From IMG/VR virus record IMGVR_UViG_3300048914_000069, positions 1-50,010 of that record: DNA of 50,010 nt. One strand, 5' to 3'. The stretch's first letter is position 1. Each line of letters begins with the position of its first letter. Source of the stretch: a virus. A model generated the notes under the pieces. That model searched no databases. It was not told the origin of the DNA and saw only the letters and a list, made by a program, of their open reading frames with translations. Positions 1 through 6,824 of this stretch are shown in pieces. Position numbers and translations under genes: made by a program.

Positions 1-127
1 CGAGCATCACGAGTTTGTAAGTCTGCGGATCGATATATTCCTGAATCGACGGCATGAATCCGATCAAGTCGTTCAAGCTCAGCGTGCCGACGGCAGCCAG
101 AAGCCAGGTACTGTATCGGCGCCAGCA
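1..127. repeat. Left copy of the 127-bp terminal direct repeat
   Basis: Bases 1-127 are identical to 49884-50010. The repeat lies inside a single gene (the holin) that becomes complete only when the two ends are joined. This is what a circular or circularly permuted genome looks like when the assembler leaves a k-mer-sized overlap; 127 is a commonly used maximum k-mer. A true 127-bp terminal repeat on the virion DNA is the less likely alternative. Confidence 0.95.
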
Positions 128-154
128 AGCGCGCCACTGTGGGATTAATTGCAT
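1..154 (-). CDS. Holin, N-terminal part (gene runs across the contig joint)
   Basis: The ATG at 154 has a good ribosome site (GAGGT, 8 nt upstream). The frame stays open to base 1 and continues at 49883 through the terminal repeat, ending at 49816. The complete product is 73 aa: a basic N-terminus (MQLIPQWRACWRRYSTW), one hydrophobic stretch at about 16-36, and a second at about 47-63. It matches the small holins that precede lysozyme in Pseudomonas phages and would open the inner membrane. Its stop overlaps the lysozyme start (ATGA), which supports the lysis role. Confidence 0.72.
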   Translation of the reverse strand, partial: MQLIPQWRACWRRYSTWLLAAVGTLSLNDLIGFMPSIQEYIDPQTYKLVML

Positions 155-207
155 GTGCTGTTACCTCGTGTAGAATGTCAACACCCTCATCATACTGGAA
201 GTTATTC

Positions 208-312
208 ATGAAACCTAAAGTAGCCGACAAGAAGCCATCCAAAGACGCAGGCGGTATGGGACGCAGCAAACCAGCAGCGTCAACCGGCGACAAGAAACCG
301 GTCAAGAAATGA
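208..312 (+). CDS. Lysine-rich 34-aa peptide
   Basis: A short open frame starts at ATG 208 with GGAA upstream and ends in ATGA, overlapping the next start. The product is strongly basic, with repeated KK and KPV-type segments, no cysteines and no hydrophobic stretch. Similar tiny Lys-rich proteins occur next to phage lysis and membrane genes, but no function is known to me. It diverges from the holin gene (start 154), so 155-207 must hold two promoters; I could not identify them with confidence. Confidence 0.5.
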   Translation: MKPKVADKKPSKDAGGMGRSKPAASTGDKKPVKK

Positions 313-779
313 TTATATCCGTGCTGCTGTGCGTGATCGGCATCTTTGCATGGTGTCAACCGTCGGCAGCACGGCGTAGAACCGCGTTCATGTTTGCCAC
401 ACCCACCATTTTGTTCACCCTTGTATCCGGGTTGCTCAGCGACCAATGGTATTACATAGGTGCCGCACTAACTGATTCGCTTACCATCATACTGCTATCA
501 TTTTTCGTTACTATCGATAAACTGGCAGTACGGTTGATGATCCTCAGCGCTGTATCTCTGTCCCTCAATGTTGTCGGGTTGGCGATGTACGAGATGCATC
601 AACCCTCGACAATTTACGACGCGCTGTTCATCGCCCTGTACATCGGGGTAGTCATCGCACTTGCGGATCAGGAATGCTCAAATGTGGGAATACGTAGAGC
701 TGGCAGGTTACGTCCTGGGCATGTTCGCGATGCTGGTGCAAGCCTTCGTATTAGTCATCAGAGCGATCCGAAAGTATGA
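309..779 (+). CDS. Multi-pass membrane protein
   Basis: A 156-aa frame overlaps the previous stop (ATGA). Residues 1-120 form four to five hydrophobic segments (about 1-18, 27-44, 48-68, 72-94 and 102-120), typical of small phage inner-membrane proteins near lysis genes. The last 35 residues are Arg/Gly-rich and look like non-functional reading of a region that codes for a membrane helix in another frame (682-870). Its stop overlaps the start of the holin-like gene at 776. The function is unknown; it may be an accessory lysis or superinfection protein. Confidence 0.6.
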   Translation: MIISVLLCVIGIFAWCQPSAARRRTAFMFATPTILFTLVSGLLSDQWYYIGAALTDSLTIILLSFFVTIDKLAVRLMILSAVSLSLNVVGLAMYEMHQPSTIYDALFIALYIGVVIALADQECSNVGIRRAGRLRPGHVRDAGASLRISHQSDPKV

Positions 780-870
780 ATATTCTCGACTCTCACGGCC
801 CAAGCTACGTGGTATCGGCAAGCACGACAGTGACAGGTCTATCGACGTGGTTAAATCTGATCCCGAGTGA
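682..870 (+). CDS. Small single-pass membrane protein overlapping its neighbours
   Basis: The ATG at 682 has AGGAA at suitable spacing. The 62-aa product starts with WEYVELAGYVLGMFAMLVQA, a clean membrane helix to about residue 28, followed by a basic, charged tail. It overlaps 309-779 for 98 bp in another frame and 776-1051 for 95 bp. The clean helix-plus-charge pattern argues that this frame is translated, while the upstream frame is poor here. It could be an anti-holin-like or unknown membrane protein. Confidence 0.45.
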   Translation: MWEYVELAGYVLGMFAMLVQAFVLVIRAIRKYEYSRLSRPKLRGIGKHDSDRSIDVVKSDPE

Positions 871-1051
871 GATCGGTAAACTCGCCACCGTCGTCGGTAT
901 CATCCTGTCGATCACCCTCATCGTCATGCATGTACGCAAAATGCGCCAGGAAGCGCGAGAGTCTGCATTACGTGAAGAGATTCTGCGTGAACAACTCAGA
1001 CGTGAAAAAGCCTCGAACAGTGCCGAGGCTACGTTGCGCAGCGTGGGTTAA
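776..1051 (+). CDS. Class II-type holin-like protein
   Basis: The 91-aa product has a mildly hydrophobic N-terminal segment (about 15-30), a strong membrane helix at about 36-53 (LATVVGIILSITLIVMHV), and a long charged coiled-coil tail (55-84, rich in R, E and K). This topology fits the P21/HP1-type holins. It lies on the opposite strand from the main lysis cassette, so it may be a second holin or an antiholin. Its stop is interlocked with the stop of the convergent gene 1048-1380 through a shared TTAA. Its 3' end also carries the terminator of the opposing operon (1005-1030). Confidence 0.6.
   Translation: MNILDSHGPSYVVSASTTVTGLSTWLNLIPSEIGKLATVVGIILSITLIVMHVRKMRQEARESALREEILREQLRREKASNSAEATLRSVG
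1005..1030 (-). terminator. Intrinsic terminator of the leftward replication operon, inside a convergent gene
   Basis: The perfect 7-bp stem AGCCTCG/CGAGGCT has an 8-nt loop and, read leftward, is followed directly by TTTTT. It lies after the stop of 1048-1380 on the minus strand and within the coding 3' end of 776-1051 on the plus strand. It would stop transcripts from the polymerase operon. Confidence 0.75.
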
Positions 1052-1380
1052 GCGTCAGGCCAAGCGTCGATAATATTGTTTGGAATAACTTCACGGGCTT
1101 TTTCGTATACCCAGCGCAGAGCGGTCGCCTGATCGATCAGGCCTTGAGGTGAACAGTAGTGTGCATAGTTTCCACTGTCGTACAGGATATTTGCACACCC
1201 GTCCCATTTGATATCTCCGTGAATCACCTCTTCCAGTCCGACGATCTCGTTACTGTCAACGTATCGACCTTCGATTTGATGAACTTTGAAAGACAAACGA
1301 TAATCCATTGCCTCCCACTCGATTACAAACCCGTGGTCACCGCATATCTCATCACGACCAGTTATCAGTATTTCGGTCAT
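1048..1380 (-). CDS. Conserved-looking protein of unknown function after the polymerase gene
   Basis: The start at 1380 (MTEILITG) is chosen because AGGGG lies 9 nt upstream; a longer frame exists but lacks a site. The 110-aa product is acidic and soluble, with no signal peptide and no recognisable catalytic motif; cysteines are scattered and do not form a clear zinc ribbon. It is the last gene of the leftward operon, just after DNA polymerase. I do not recognise the family; a replication accessory role is only suggested by position. Confidence 0.6.
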   Translation of the reverse strand: MTEILITGRDEICGDHGFVIEWEAMDYRLSFKVHQIEGRYVDSNEIVGLEEVIHGDIKWDGCANILYDSGNYAHYCSPQGLIDQATALRWVYEKAREVIPNNIIDAWPDA

Positions 1381-1415
1381 TTGATTCATCCCCTGTTGTG
1401 TGCGACCAGTATCAC

Positions 1416-3560
1416 CTAGCATGACGAACTCGTCAACAACGGATTCACCAGTTTCTCTGTTTCTTGTATATACCAACGATAGTCGACATCGCTCCAGTCG
1501 AAGTGACGCGCATCGGCGCACTCTGTGACGCGCCAGCCGCTGCATATACCAGTTTCGCGGGTGTCATGCTTGCTGCGATTGCCCGTGTGGATTCGTGCGT
1601 CCCACGGCGTACCAGCGCTGTCGAGGTCACCGGGTTGACCCGCGATCTCACGCATCACGGCGTTGAAGTTCGAGTCGGTCAGCTTCGCTTTACGCTTCCA
1701 CGTCCCAGGCTCGCCCGTCGGCGGTGCGACCTTCACGAGCGTTCCACCGTTGCGACTGACGAAGTAACGGGTTGTCCCCTGCAACTGTTGATCGATGCCC
1801 CAATCCTTGAAACGCAAGTGTAGCGAGTTCGATCTTGGCACCTTGGCGCGGCACATGAAGTCGAACGGGTCACGGTGATTGGTGATGAACGCACGTACCG
1901 ATTCGCCGCGCACCAACGCCGCTTCAGCCGCCCGGGCGACCACCTGTGCCGACGGGTCTTGATGCCACAGGGTGTTGTATTCGTACGCGCCTTTGCGCTT
2001 GAGCTTACCACCCTCGTACTCCGCGATGTACGAATTGACGTCTCTGATAATCATTCGCGAATAGAGCGCGTATTCGAGGTTCAGTTGCGTCACACTCTCC
2101 CACCACTTGCACACGCTGTAGAAATGCGCCTCAAACGACCGTGGAATACGCACTGTGAGGCCGTCGGTGTTGCACTGAATCATCGTCATGTCGGGGATTT
2201 TGACGAGTTGTTCAGCGAGCATGCACAGCGACAGTTGACCATTGATAGTGGTCGCCATCGTGTAATACGGATCGAACAGACAGCTGAATTTGTTGTTTGA
2301 GTTGCCGTATGACGCGTTTAGCGATTCCTTGAGTGCAGCGTTTTCGGGTGTTCCCTTCGCGAAGGTTGCACGCTGAAGGAATACGCCGTTGTAACTGTCG
2401 CAATACGCTTCCCCCAGGTGCGCTGGGTACAGTCGATTGACGATAGCCATTTTCGGATAGAACGACGTCACATCGGCATCGATGATCATGTATTCGTCAT
2501 CGGACCTCACGATCTGCGAAACGACAGACCCGTGGATTCCCCCAAGACCGAACACATAGTCAAACCCGTCGATGGTCGCCTCGATGTTGGCGAATGCACC
2601 TTTCGTCTTGACCTCTTCACCCATGTCGGTTCGACGTAGCGTTTTCGCTTTGAACTGCTCAACGACTTGAATGAATTCGGGACGTTCGAACTTGACATAT
2701 GGAAAGATCACGTCCCCGAGGTTGATACTATCGCGGTACGTTTGGCGGGGATGCTTACCCCCTGGTCCTCGGTCAAAACACACAATGCCGGACGCTTCCA
2801 TCTCTTTGACGAGAATCGTTGCGCCGATTTTGGTGTTACTCATGTTCATCATGCGAGTTTCGTAACGCTTCGACAGCGCCTCGCGCAGATGCACCTCGGG
2901 GAGAATCCGAACGTAGAACTTCAGAGTTTCTCGGACGTCGTGTTTGTTGTACGCGATCAATTCGTCGATCTGATCATCGCGCAGCGGGATACCGACGGGG
3001 AATGGGAGGTCGATCACGTTACGCGAGCGCATGACGATCTCAAGCGCCTTGAGGCTGGTGCGCTTGTTGTTGTTATCGAAGTGACAGATTTTCATTGGGT
3101 CGAGTTGTTCGAATACGTGGTCGCTCTCCCAGATAGTCATACCGAACCGGTCGGCGTCACTCGCCTTGAGGATTTTCATCGCATGGACGTAGATCTGCGC
3201 CGCCGTGGCGTTAGGGTTCGCGACGAGCCAATGAATGATCGGATAGTCGAATCCCAGGTTGTTGTAACCGATACCACGTGCTTTGCTGCGACCCAGGCCC
3301 AGTACGAACTCGATCAGCTCGACAACTTGATTGCGACGGTCGGAAATCTCGAACACAACCTCAAGCCCGGTCGCTGCGTGAATAAACGACGCTGTGATCA
3401 CATTGGGGTAAGTTTCCAAATCCCACCCCCAATCCCGTGGGTCGAGCGGCGCAGCAACGCTGAACGCTTCAGGGGTGCCACAGTGGGGGCATTTGTCGAG
3501 GTCGGCGGGGTATGTCTTGCCGCAACCGTTGATAGGTTCGCAGCGGGATAAAAGGCGCAT
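1416..3560 (-). CDS. Family B DNA polymerase with N-terminal zinc ribbon
   Basis: The 714-aa start (MRLLSRCEP) has GGGAG 6-8 nt upstream; an in-frame extension to 3701 lacks a site and crosses a terminator. Zinc ribbon: C7, C13, C24, C27. The 3'-5' exonuclease motifs are DLET (D47, E49), YNNLGFD (to D105) and YNKHD (D208). Polymerase motif A is DADVTSFYP (361-369), motif B is KESLNASYGN (411-420), and motif C is CNTDG (463-467), where the usual first Asp of DTD is Asn. The C-terminus holds a PWDARIH peptide (652-658) that also occurs in the protein at 6825-7784. It replicates phage DNA together with the SSB-like, exonuclease and helicase products nearby. Confidence 0.93.
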   Translation of the reverse strand: MRLLSRCEPINGCGKTYPADLDKCPHCGTPEAFSVAAPLDPRDWGWDLETYPNVITASFIHAATGLEVVFEISDRRNQVVELIEFVLGLGRSKARGIGYNNLGFDYPIIHWLVANPNATAAQIYVHAMKILKASDADRFGMTIWESDHVFEQLDPMKICHFDNNNKRTSLKALEIVMRSRNVIDLPFPVGIPLRDDQIDELIAYNKHDVRETLKFYVRILPEVHLREALSKRYETRMMNMSNTKIGATILVKEMEASGIVCFDRGPGGKHPRQTYRDSINLGDVIFPYVKFERPEFIQVVEQFKAKTLRRTDMGEEVKTKGAFANIEATIDGFDYVFGLGGIHGSVVSQIVRSDDEYMIIDADVTSFYPKMAIVNRLYPAHLGEAYCDSYNGVFLQRATFAKGTPENAALKESLNASYGNSNNKFSCLFDPYYTMATTINGQLSLCMLAEQLVKIPDMTMIQCNTDGLTVRIPRSFEAHFYSVCKWWESVTQLNLEYALYSRMIIRDVNSYIAEYEGGKLKRKGAYEYNTLWHQDPSAQVVARAAEAALVRGESVRAFITNHRDPFDFMCRAKVPRSNSLHLRFKDWGIDQQLQGTTRYFVSRNGGTLVKVAPPTGEPGTWKRKAKLTDSNFNAVMREIAGQPGDLDSAGTPWDARIHTGNRSKHDTRETGICSGWRVTECADARHFDWSDVDYRWYIQETEKLVNPLLTSSSC

Positions 3561-3577
3561 ATCGTTCTCCCTGTGTG

Positions 3578-3602
3578 AAAAAGCCCGGTCTGTGCCGGGC
3601 TT
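3578..3602 (-). terminator. Rho-independent terminator between the Acb2-like and polymerase genes
   Basis: The perfect 8-bp stem AAGCCCGG/CCGGGCTT has a 6-nt loop and, read leftward, continues into TTTTT (stem T's included). It lies in the 62-bp gap just before the polymerase ribosome site, inside what otherwise reads as one operon, so it should lower or gate polymerase expression unless antiterminated. Confidence 0.78.
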
Positions 3603-3622
3603 CGCGTAGTGTGACAGATTGG

Positions 3623-3961
3623 TCAGTCTACAGGTTGAGCGACGGCTCGAACAAGCGCCATGACGCCAGTCTGGATATCGGTTTTCGCGATAGCTGCCCA
3701 ACGATGTGGTTCTGCAATCGCGAAACGAGCGGTGATTTCAGGGTCGACCGGGTCGCGAGGTATCATATACGAACCACCCATCGCGTTATGCGCTGCCGCA
3801 CGTCGGGCATGAGTTGATCCGTCAGTCTCGCCAAGTTTGGCGGCAACCTCTCGTTGTAGTTCAAGTAAGGCGTTTCCTGCCATTTTGATACGATTCATCA
3901 GGTCGATATCTTCCTGAGTCAGTTCGCGGTATCCAACAATTTGACGATGCTGATTATCCAT
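3623..3961 (-). CDS. Acb2/Tad1 hairpin-domain protein (putative anti-CBASS cyclic-nucleotide sponge)
   Basis: The 112-aa product starts with [20 protein letters not shown] and ends with [20 protein letters not shown], the two helices that mark the phage Acb2/Tad1 hairpin-domain family as I remember it. Acb2 proteins bind cyclic di- and trinucleotides and protect phages from CBASS immunity. The loop between the helices (about 45-80) is longer and His/Arg-rich. It sits in the early leftward operon, overlapping the exonuclease gene end by one base, which suits an immediate counter-defence role. The family call is from recalled patterns, not a search; binding is inferred. Confidence 0.62.
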   Translation of the reverse strand: MDNQHRQIVGYRELTQEDIDLMNRIKMAGNALLELQREVAAKLGETDGSTHARRAAAHNAMGGSYMIPRDPVDPEITARFAIAEPHRWAAIAKTDIQTGVMALVRAVAQPVD

Positions 3962-4485
3962 TACAGTGTCACCCCGTAAGTTTTACAGATGTCGATCAGA
4001 TGCACCGCCTGACTCTCGGCGTCATCGACCGCGTTGTGGTGTGTACCGGTCCGGACGAGCTTGACCGACGGGTACATCGATTTGATCGTGCGATAGCAGC
4101 GGTCGTGCCAGAACTTCCAGGGTTGATCAATGCCGGTGAGGCGATAGGCGTTCGACATGATCACGTTGTCGAAGGTCGCGCCATTGCCCCACATGCCGGA
4201 CACTTGGTTTTCCATGCAGAACCACGAGAACAGTCGCAATGCTTCCTCCAGCGGGTCGGCTGACTCGTTACCCTTGAACGCTGCACGGGCTTGTTCGGAC
4301 TGTTGCAACCACCACAGGATGGTCGAGGTGTCCATCACGAGCCCGGCTTTCACGGATGATTCGAGACTGCATTGCGCGTAAAACTTGGCGTGTACGCCAT
4401 TAAGATCGAAAGCCACGGCGCCGATGGCGATGATTGCCGCTTGCGAACCGTTACCCATTGTCTCGATGTCGAGCATGACCTGCAT
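3961..4485 (-). CDS. DnaQ-like 3'-5' exonuclease (Rv2179c/DexA type)
   Basis: The 174-aa RNase H-fold exonuclease has motif I MLDIETMG (D6, E8), motif [13 protein letters not shown], and motif [15 protein letters not shown]. These match the DEDDh exonucleases of the Rv2179c-like and T4 DexA group. It probably trims 3' ends of DNA or RNA during replication or host nucleic-acid degradation. It lies between the SSB-like and Acb2-like genes in the leftward operon and starts just after a hairpin at 4508-4528. Confidence 0.87.
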   Translation of the reverse strand: MQVMLDIETMGNGSQAAIIAIGAVAFDLNGVHAKFYAQCSLESSVKAGLVMDTSTILWWLQQSEQARAAFKGNESADPLEEALRLFSWFCMENQVSGMWGNGATFDNVIMSNAYRLTGIDQPWKFWHDRCYRTIKSMYPSVKLVRTGTHHNAVDDAESQAVHLIDICKTYGVTL

Positions 4486-4507
4486 GTGAATTCCCTGATC
4501 GTGGTTG

Positions 4508-4528
4508 AAAGGCCCGTGTCACCGGGCC
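4508..4528 (-). terminator. Hairpin/weak terminator between the SSB-like and exonuclease genes
   Basis: The perfect 6-bp GGCCCG/CGGGCC stem has a 6-nt loop and, read leftward, is followed by TTTC. It is a short, probably partial terminator or mRNA-stability hairpin in the 53-bp gap after the SSB-like gene. Confidence 0.5.
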
Positions 4529-4538
4529 AATCGGATGG

Positions 4539-5375
4539 TTACGCGACGAGTTTGCAGTGTGAGGCGACCAGCGCTTCGTCCCAACCCGGCATTGCGAGCC
4601 ATTCAGCTTTGGTCAACACGTTGCCGTTGTACTCGTACTTCTCGACGACCGGGACCACTACAGGTGGTGGGGTTACCAGATCGTGAGCCGGTGGCGGCGG
4701 TGTAACAGCGGCGGCGACTACAGGTGGCGGGGTGTGCACCACTGGTGGCTTCGCTGCGACCGGTGCACCTTCCTGGCTGGTACCACCGTTTTCGACCAAC
4801 CCACCTTGGATACCGGCAAACTCGACGTCGGCGTTGAACGCGCCCTCGCTGACGATCTCGGGACCACGCTCAGCGAACATCATACCTTCGATGTTCTGAT
4901 ACATCCCGGCGTTGGTCTTGACGGTGGCCGCACCGTTGAATTTGGTCGACGCACCGATCCAGAAGTAATCGCCCTTTCTGATGGCGTTTTTGTTCGTGAT
5001 CGGTTGTTTGTTACCGTCGATCAACGTGACCGGACCCATGTTCTTGTAACGAGTGAACTTGATGAGCATGTGACCGGCTGGACGCGAATCGGTACCCAGG
5101 TTCTTTGGGTTTTCAGGTGCGTCACAGTCTTCAGTTTTCCAGTTGAAACCGGGTTGGCCGCACAGTGCAGCGGTGCACGCTGGATCAGCAGCAGCGTCGT
5201 TGTACATGGTCGCCCACAGCTTGTCCCACTCAGGACCTTTCGGTACGGCAAACGCCATAAACCAGTTGTGTTTCGATTCGTCAGGTTGAGGCTTACCCTC
5301 GTGGTCGGTGGTCTTCAGTTCGAACGGGGAGCCCATAACCAGACGTGCTTTAAACGGGGTGTACTTGGTAGCCAT
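4539..5375 (-). CDS. DUF2815-like single-stranded DNA-binding protein
   Basis: The 278-aa start MATKYTPFKARL is chosen because AAGGG is 8 nt upstream; an ATG 6 bp earlier is too close. The first ~190 residues follow the DUF2815 pattern (FMAFAVPKG, then Pro/Gly-rich loops, AGHMLIKF, and IRKGDYFWIGASTKFNG), a phage OB-fold SSB family. A Pro/Val/Ala-rich linker (about 205-245) and a short C-terminal domain follow. The nuclease gene ends just upstream, as is usual for DUF2800/DUF2815 pairs. A TTGACG promoter inside the preceding gene (5459-5487) could give it extra, independent transcription, as expected for an SSB needed in quantity. Confidence 0.8.
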   Translation of the reverse strand: MATKYTPFKARLVMGSPFELKTTDHEGKPQPDESKHNWFMAFAVPKGPEWDKLWATMYNDAAADPACTAALCGQPGFNWKTEDCDAPENPKNLGTDSRPAGHMLIKFTRYKNMGPVTLIDGNKQPITNKNAIRKGDYFWIGASTKFNGAATVKTNAGMYQNIEGMMFAERGPEIVSEGAFNADVEFAGIQGGLVENGGTSQEGAPVAAKPPVVHTPPPVVAAAVTPPPPAHDLVTPPPVVVPVVEKYEYNGNVLTKAEWLAMPGWDEALVASHCKLVA

Positions 5376-5380
5376 GCTCA

Positions 5381-6547
5381 TTACCCTTGTGTGTTGAATA
5401 TCTGACGGATCTTGGCACCGTCAACCTCGACCAGCTTCAGTGCGGTCATTGGTGTCTCACTGTATTCAGCTATGACGGATTCGTCAATGCCTTTTTTACG
5501 AACTTGTGCAGGTGTATCCATCTCGACAGGTTTGCGAATATCCACACCCAGCAAGTCACCCATCATGATCACTTCGGCGTGTGGTACGTCTTTCTTCCAA
5601 CGCTCACGACCCTTACCGCGCTCGGTGCTGAAATACGACACCAGCCCTCCATTGCTTAGCTCATGAATCGCCTGTTCCTCCAGGCCGCTGAGACGGTACT
5701 CGATAGCTTTCTGTGCACGACGTAACAGCTTCAAGTCCACACCGAGGTTGTGGCCCGTCAACGTGTGGGTTTGGAGCGATCCGGCGAAGTCTATACCCTC
5801 GTAAGCAACCCGACTCAGCGTGTCGCAGTTGGCACGGGCGGAACAGTTTTTACACTGCGTCCCGAACTTGGTCGGCGGTGATTCACCGGTTACGACTGGT
5901 AACGCTGCGTGTAACTGCGCCCAGTATTTACCAACCCCGTCGCCACCGGCGGTAACAAACCATTTGCGAATCGTACCCTGACTGGTGAACCCGCGAGGTT
6001 GCACAACGCGTAAGTCCAGCTTGACCGCCTGACGCACCGGTTCGGTGATGTCGAGCGCCTGAATGATCCCGAACGCACCGATGAGCAATTGCCAGTTTTC
6101 GAAAACATCAACGATGCTGTGACCGAACTTCGCATCCCACACGGTGAGTACGTTACTCGACACGTCGTACACGTAGGCGTCGGGGATGCAGTACCAGCCT
6201 GGAAGCCAGCGGCTCAGGTCGACACGTTGTTCAACGCGCACCTCTTTGGTGAGGAAGTTGAAGTCGCAAAATTTCGCTACGTCGTTGACGTACTCATACG
6301 CCGCGTCGAACAATTCTTGCGTGATCACGATGCCGTCTTTGCTGAGGCTCCCGACGATGCCGGAAAAGTCCAGCACGCCACCCTTGCGCCAGCGTTCGAG
6401 CAGTTGCTGACTGGCCTCGTGACAGGCGCGACCCTCAAGCTTCGACTCGGATGGTTCAGACGGTACGCCCGGGTAGGCGGCTCGGGCTTGCGCCGCCCCC
6501 AGGCAGCGCATCCAGTCGTTACTGTCGTGTACGAGTGGGAGGATCAT
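5381..6547 (-). CDS. DUF2800-like PD-(D/E)XK nuclease (RecB/Cas4-type)
   Basis: The 388-aa product has an early EGRACHEAS motif (active-site His region), the PD-(D/E)XK core PDAYVYD and VWDAKFGH, a QLLIGAFG helix, and a Cys cluster CKNCSARANC that would hold an iron-sulfur cluster or zinc, as in Cas4/RecB-family exonucleases. It pairs with the SSB-like gene next door, a typical phage recombination/replication module. It overlaps the upstream gene by 4 bp. Its 3' end contains an operator-promoter (5459-5487). Confidence 0.82.
   Translation of the reverse strand: MILPLVHDSNDWMRCLGAAQARAAYPGVPSEPSESKLEGRACHEASQQLLERWRKGGVLDFSGIVGSLSKDGIVITQELFDAAYEYVNDVAKFCDFNFLTKEVRVEQRVDLSRWLPGWYCIPDAYVYDVSSNVLTVWDAKFGHSIVDVFENWQLLIGAFGIIQALDITEPVRQAVKLDLRVVQPRGFTSQGTIRKWFVTAGGDGVGKYWAQLHAALPVVTGESPPTKFGTQCKNCSARANCDTLSRVAYEGIDFAGSLQTHTLTGHNLGVDLKLLRRAQKAIEYRLSGLEEQAIHELSNGGLVSYFSTERGKGRERWKKDVPHAEVIMMGDLLGVDIRKPVEMDTPAQVRKKGIDESVIAEYSETPMTALKLVEVDGAKIRQIFNTQG
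5459..5487 (-). promoter_or_regulatory. Internal promoter with TGACG-N4-CGTCA operator
   Basis: Read leftward: -35 TTGACG, 17-bp spacer, -10 TACAGT. The palindrome TGACGGATTCGTCA covers 5473-5486. It lies inside the 3' end of the nuclease gene, where it encodes IDESVI, and points at the SSB-like gene about 85 bp downstream. It is the only exact copy far from an intergenic region. Confidence 0.65.
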
Positions 6548-6819
6548 TGGTCACCTCGGGCTTTAGCGATTGCAGCAGCTGCCGCACAATACTGAGGTAA
6601 CTCAATACATCCTTCGTCGCTCTCGTAAAGCTCAAGAAACTCTGATAAAGCCTCAAGCAAGTCAGGTGCGGCAGCAATCAAAAAAGCATTTGCACGACCC
6701 TCAGCACGACGATTCGGATCTGAAGTTCTGAGGTAACTAATCTGAATACCTGCGTCATCTTGATTACATATCACGACGCGTTTGGAATTGTCCCACGGCC
6801 CCGGTGTGTACTGACCCAT
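6544..6819 (-). CDS. Phage protein of the YTPGPW / ANAFLIAAAPDLLEAL type
   Basis: The 91-aa product carries YTPGPW near the N-terminus and RANAFLIAAAPDLLEAL in the middle, with an AIAKARG end. This layout is very common in phage hypothetical proteins of enteric and Pseudomonas phages. Its biochemical role is unknown. It is the second gene of the leftward operon, 5 bp after the first gene and overlapping the nuclease by 4 bp, so co-expression with recombination functions is clear. Confidence 0.7.
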   Translation of the reverse strand: MGQYTPGPWDNSKRVVICNQDDAGIQISYLRTSDPNRRAEGRANAFLIAAAPDLLEALSEFLELYESDEGCIELPQYCAAAAAIAKARGDQ

Positions 6820-6824
6820 AACCC

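Noticed and set aside
2667-3551. 294-aa open frame on the plus strand
   Set aside because: Antisense shadow of the family B polymerase, which has all catalytic motifs.
3612-3625. TGACAGATTGGTCA resembling the operator
   Set aside because: Only TGAC/GTCA arms match, both inner arm positions differ, and no promoter fits; kept only as a note.
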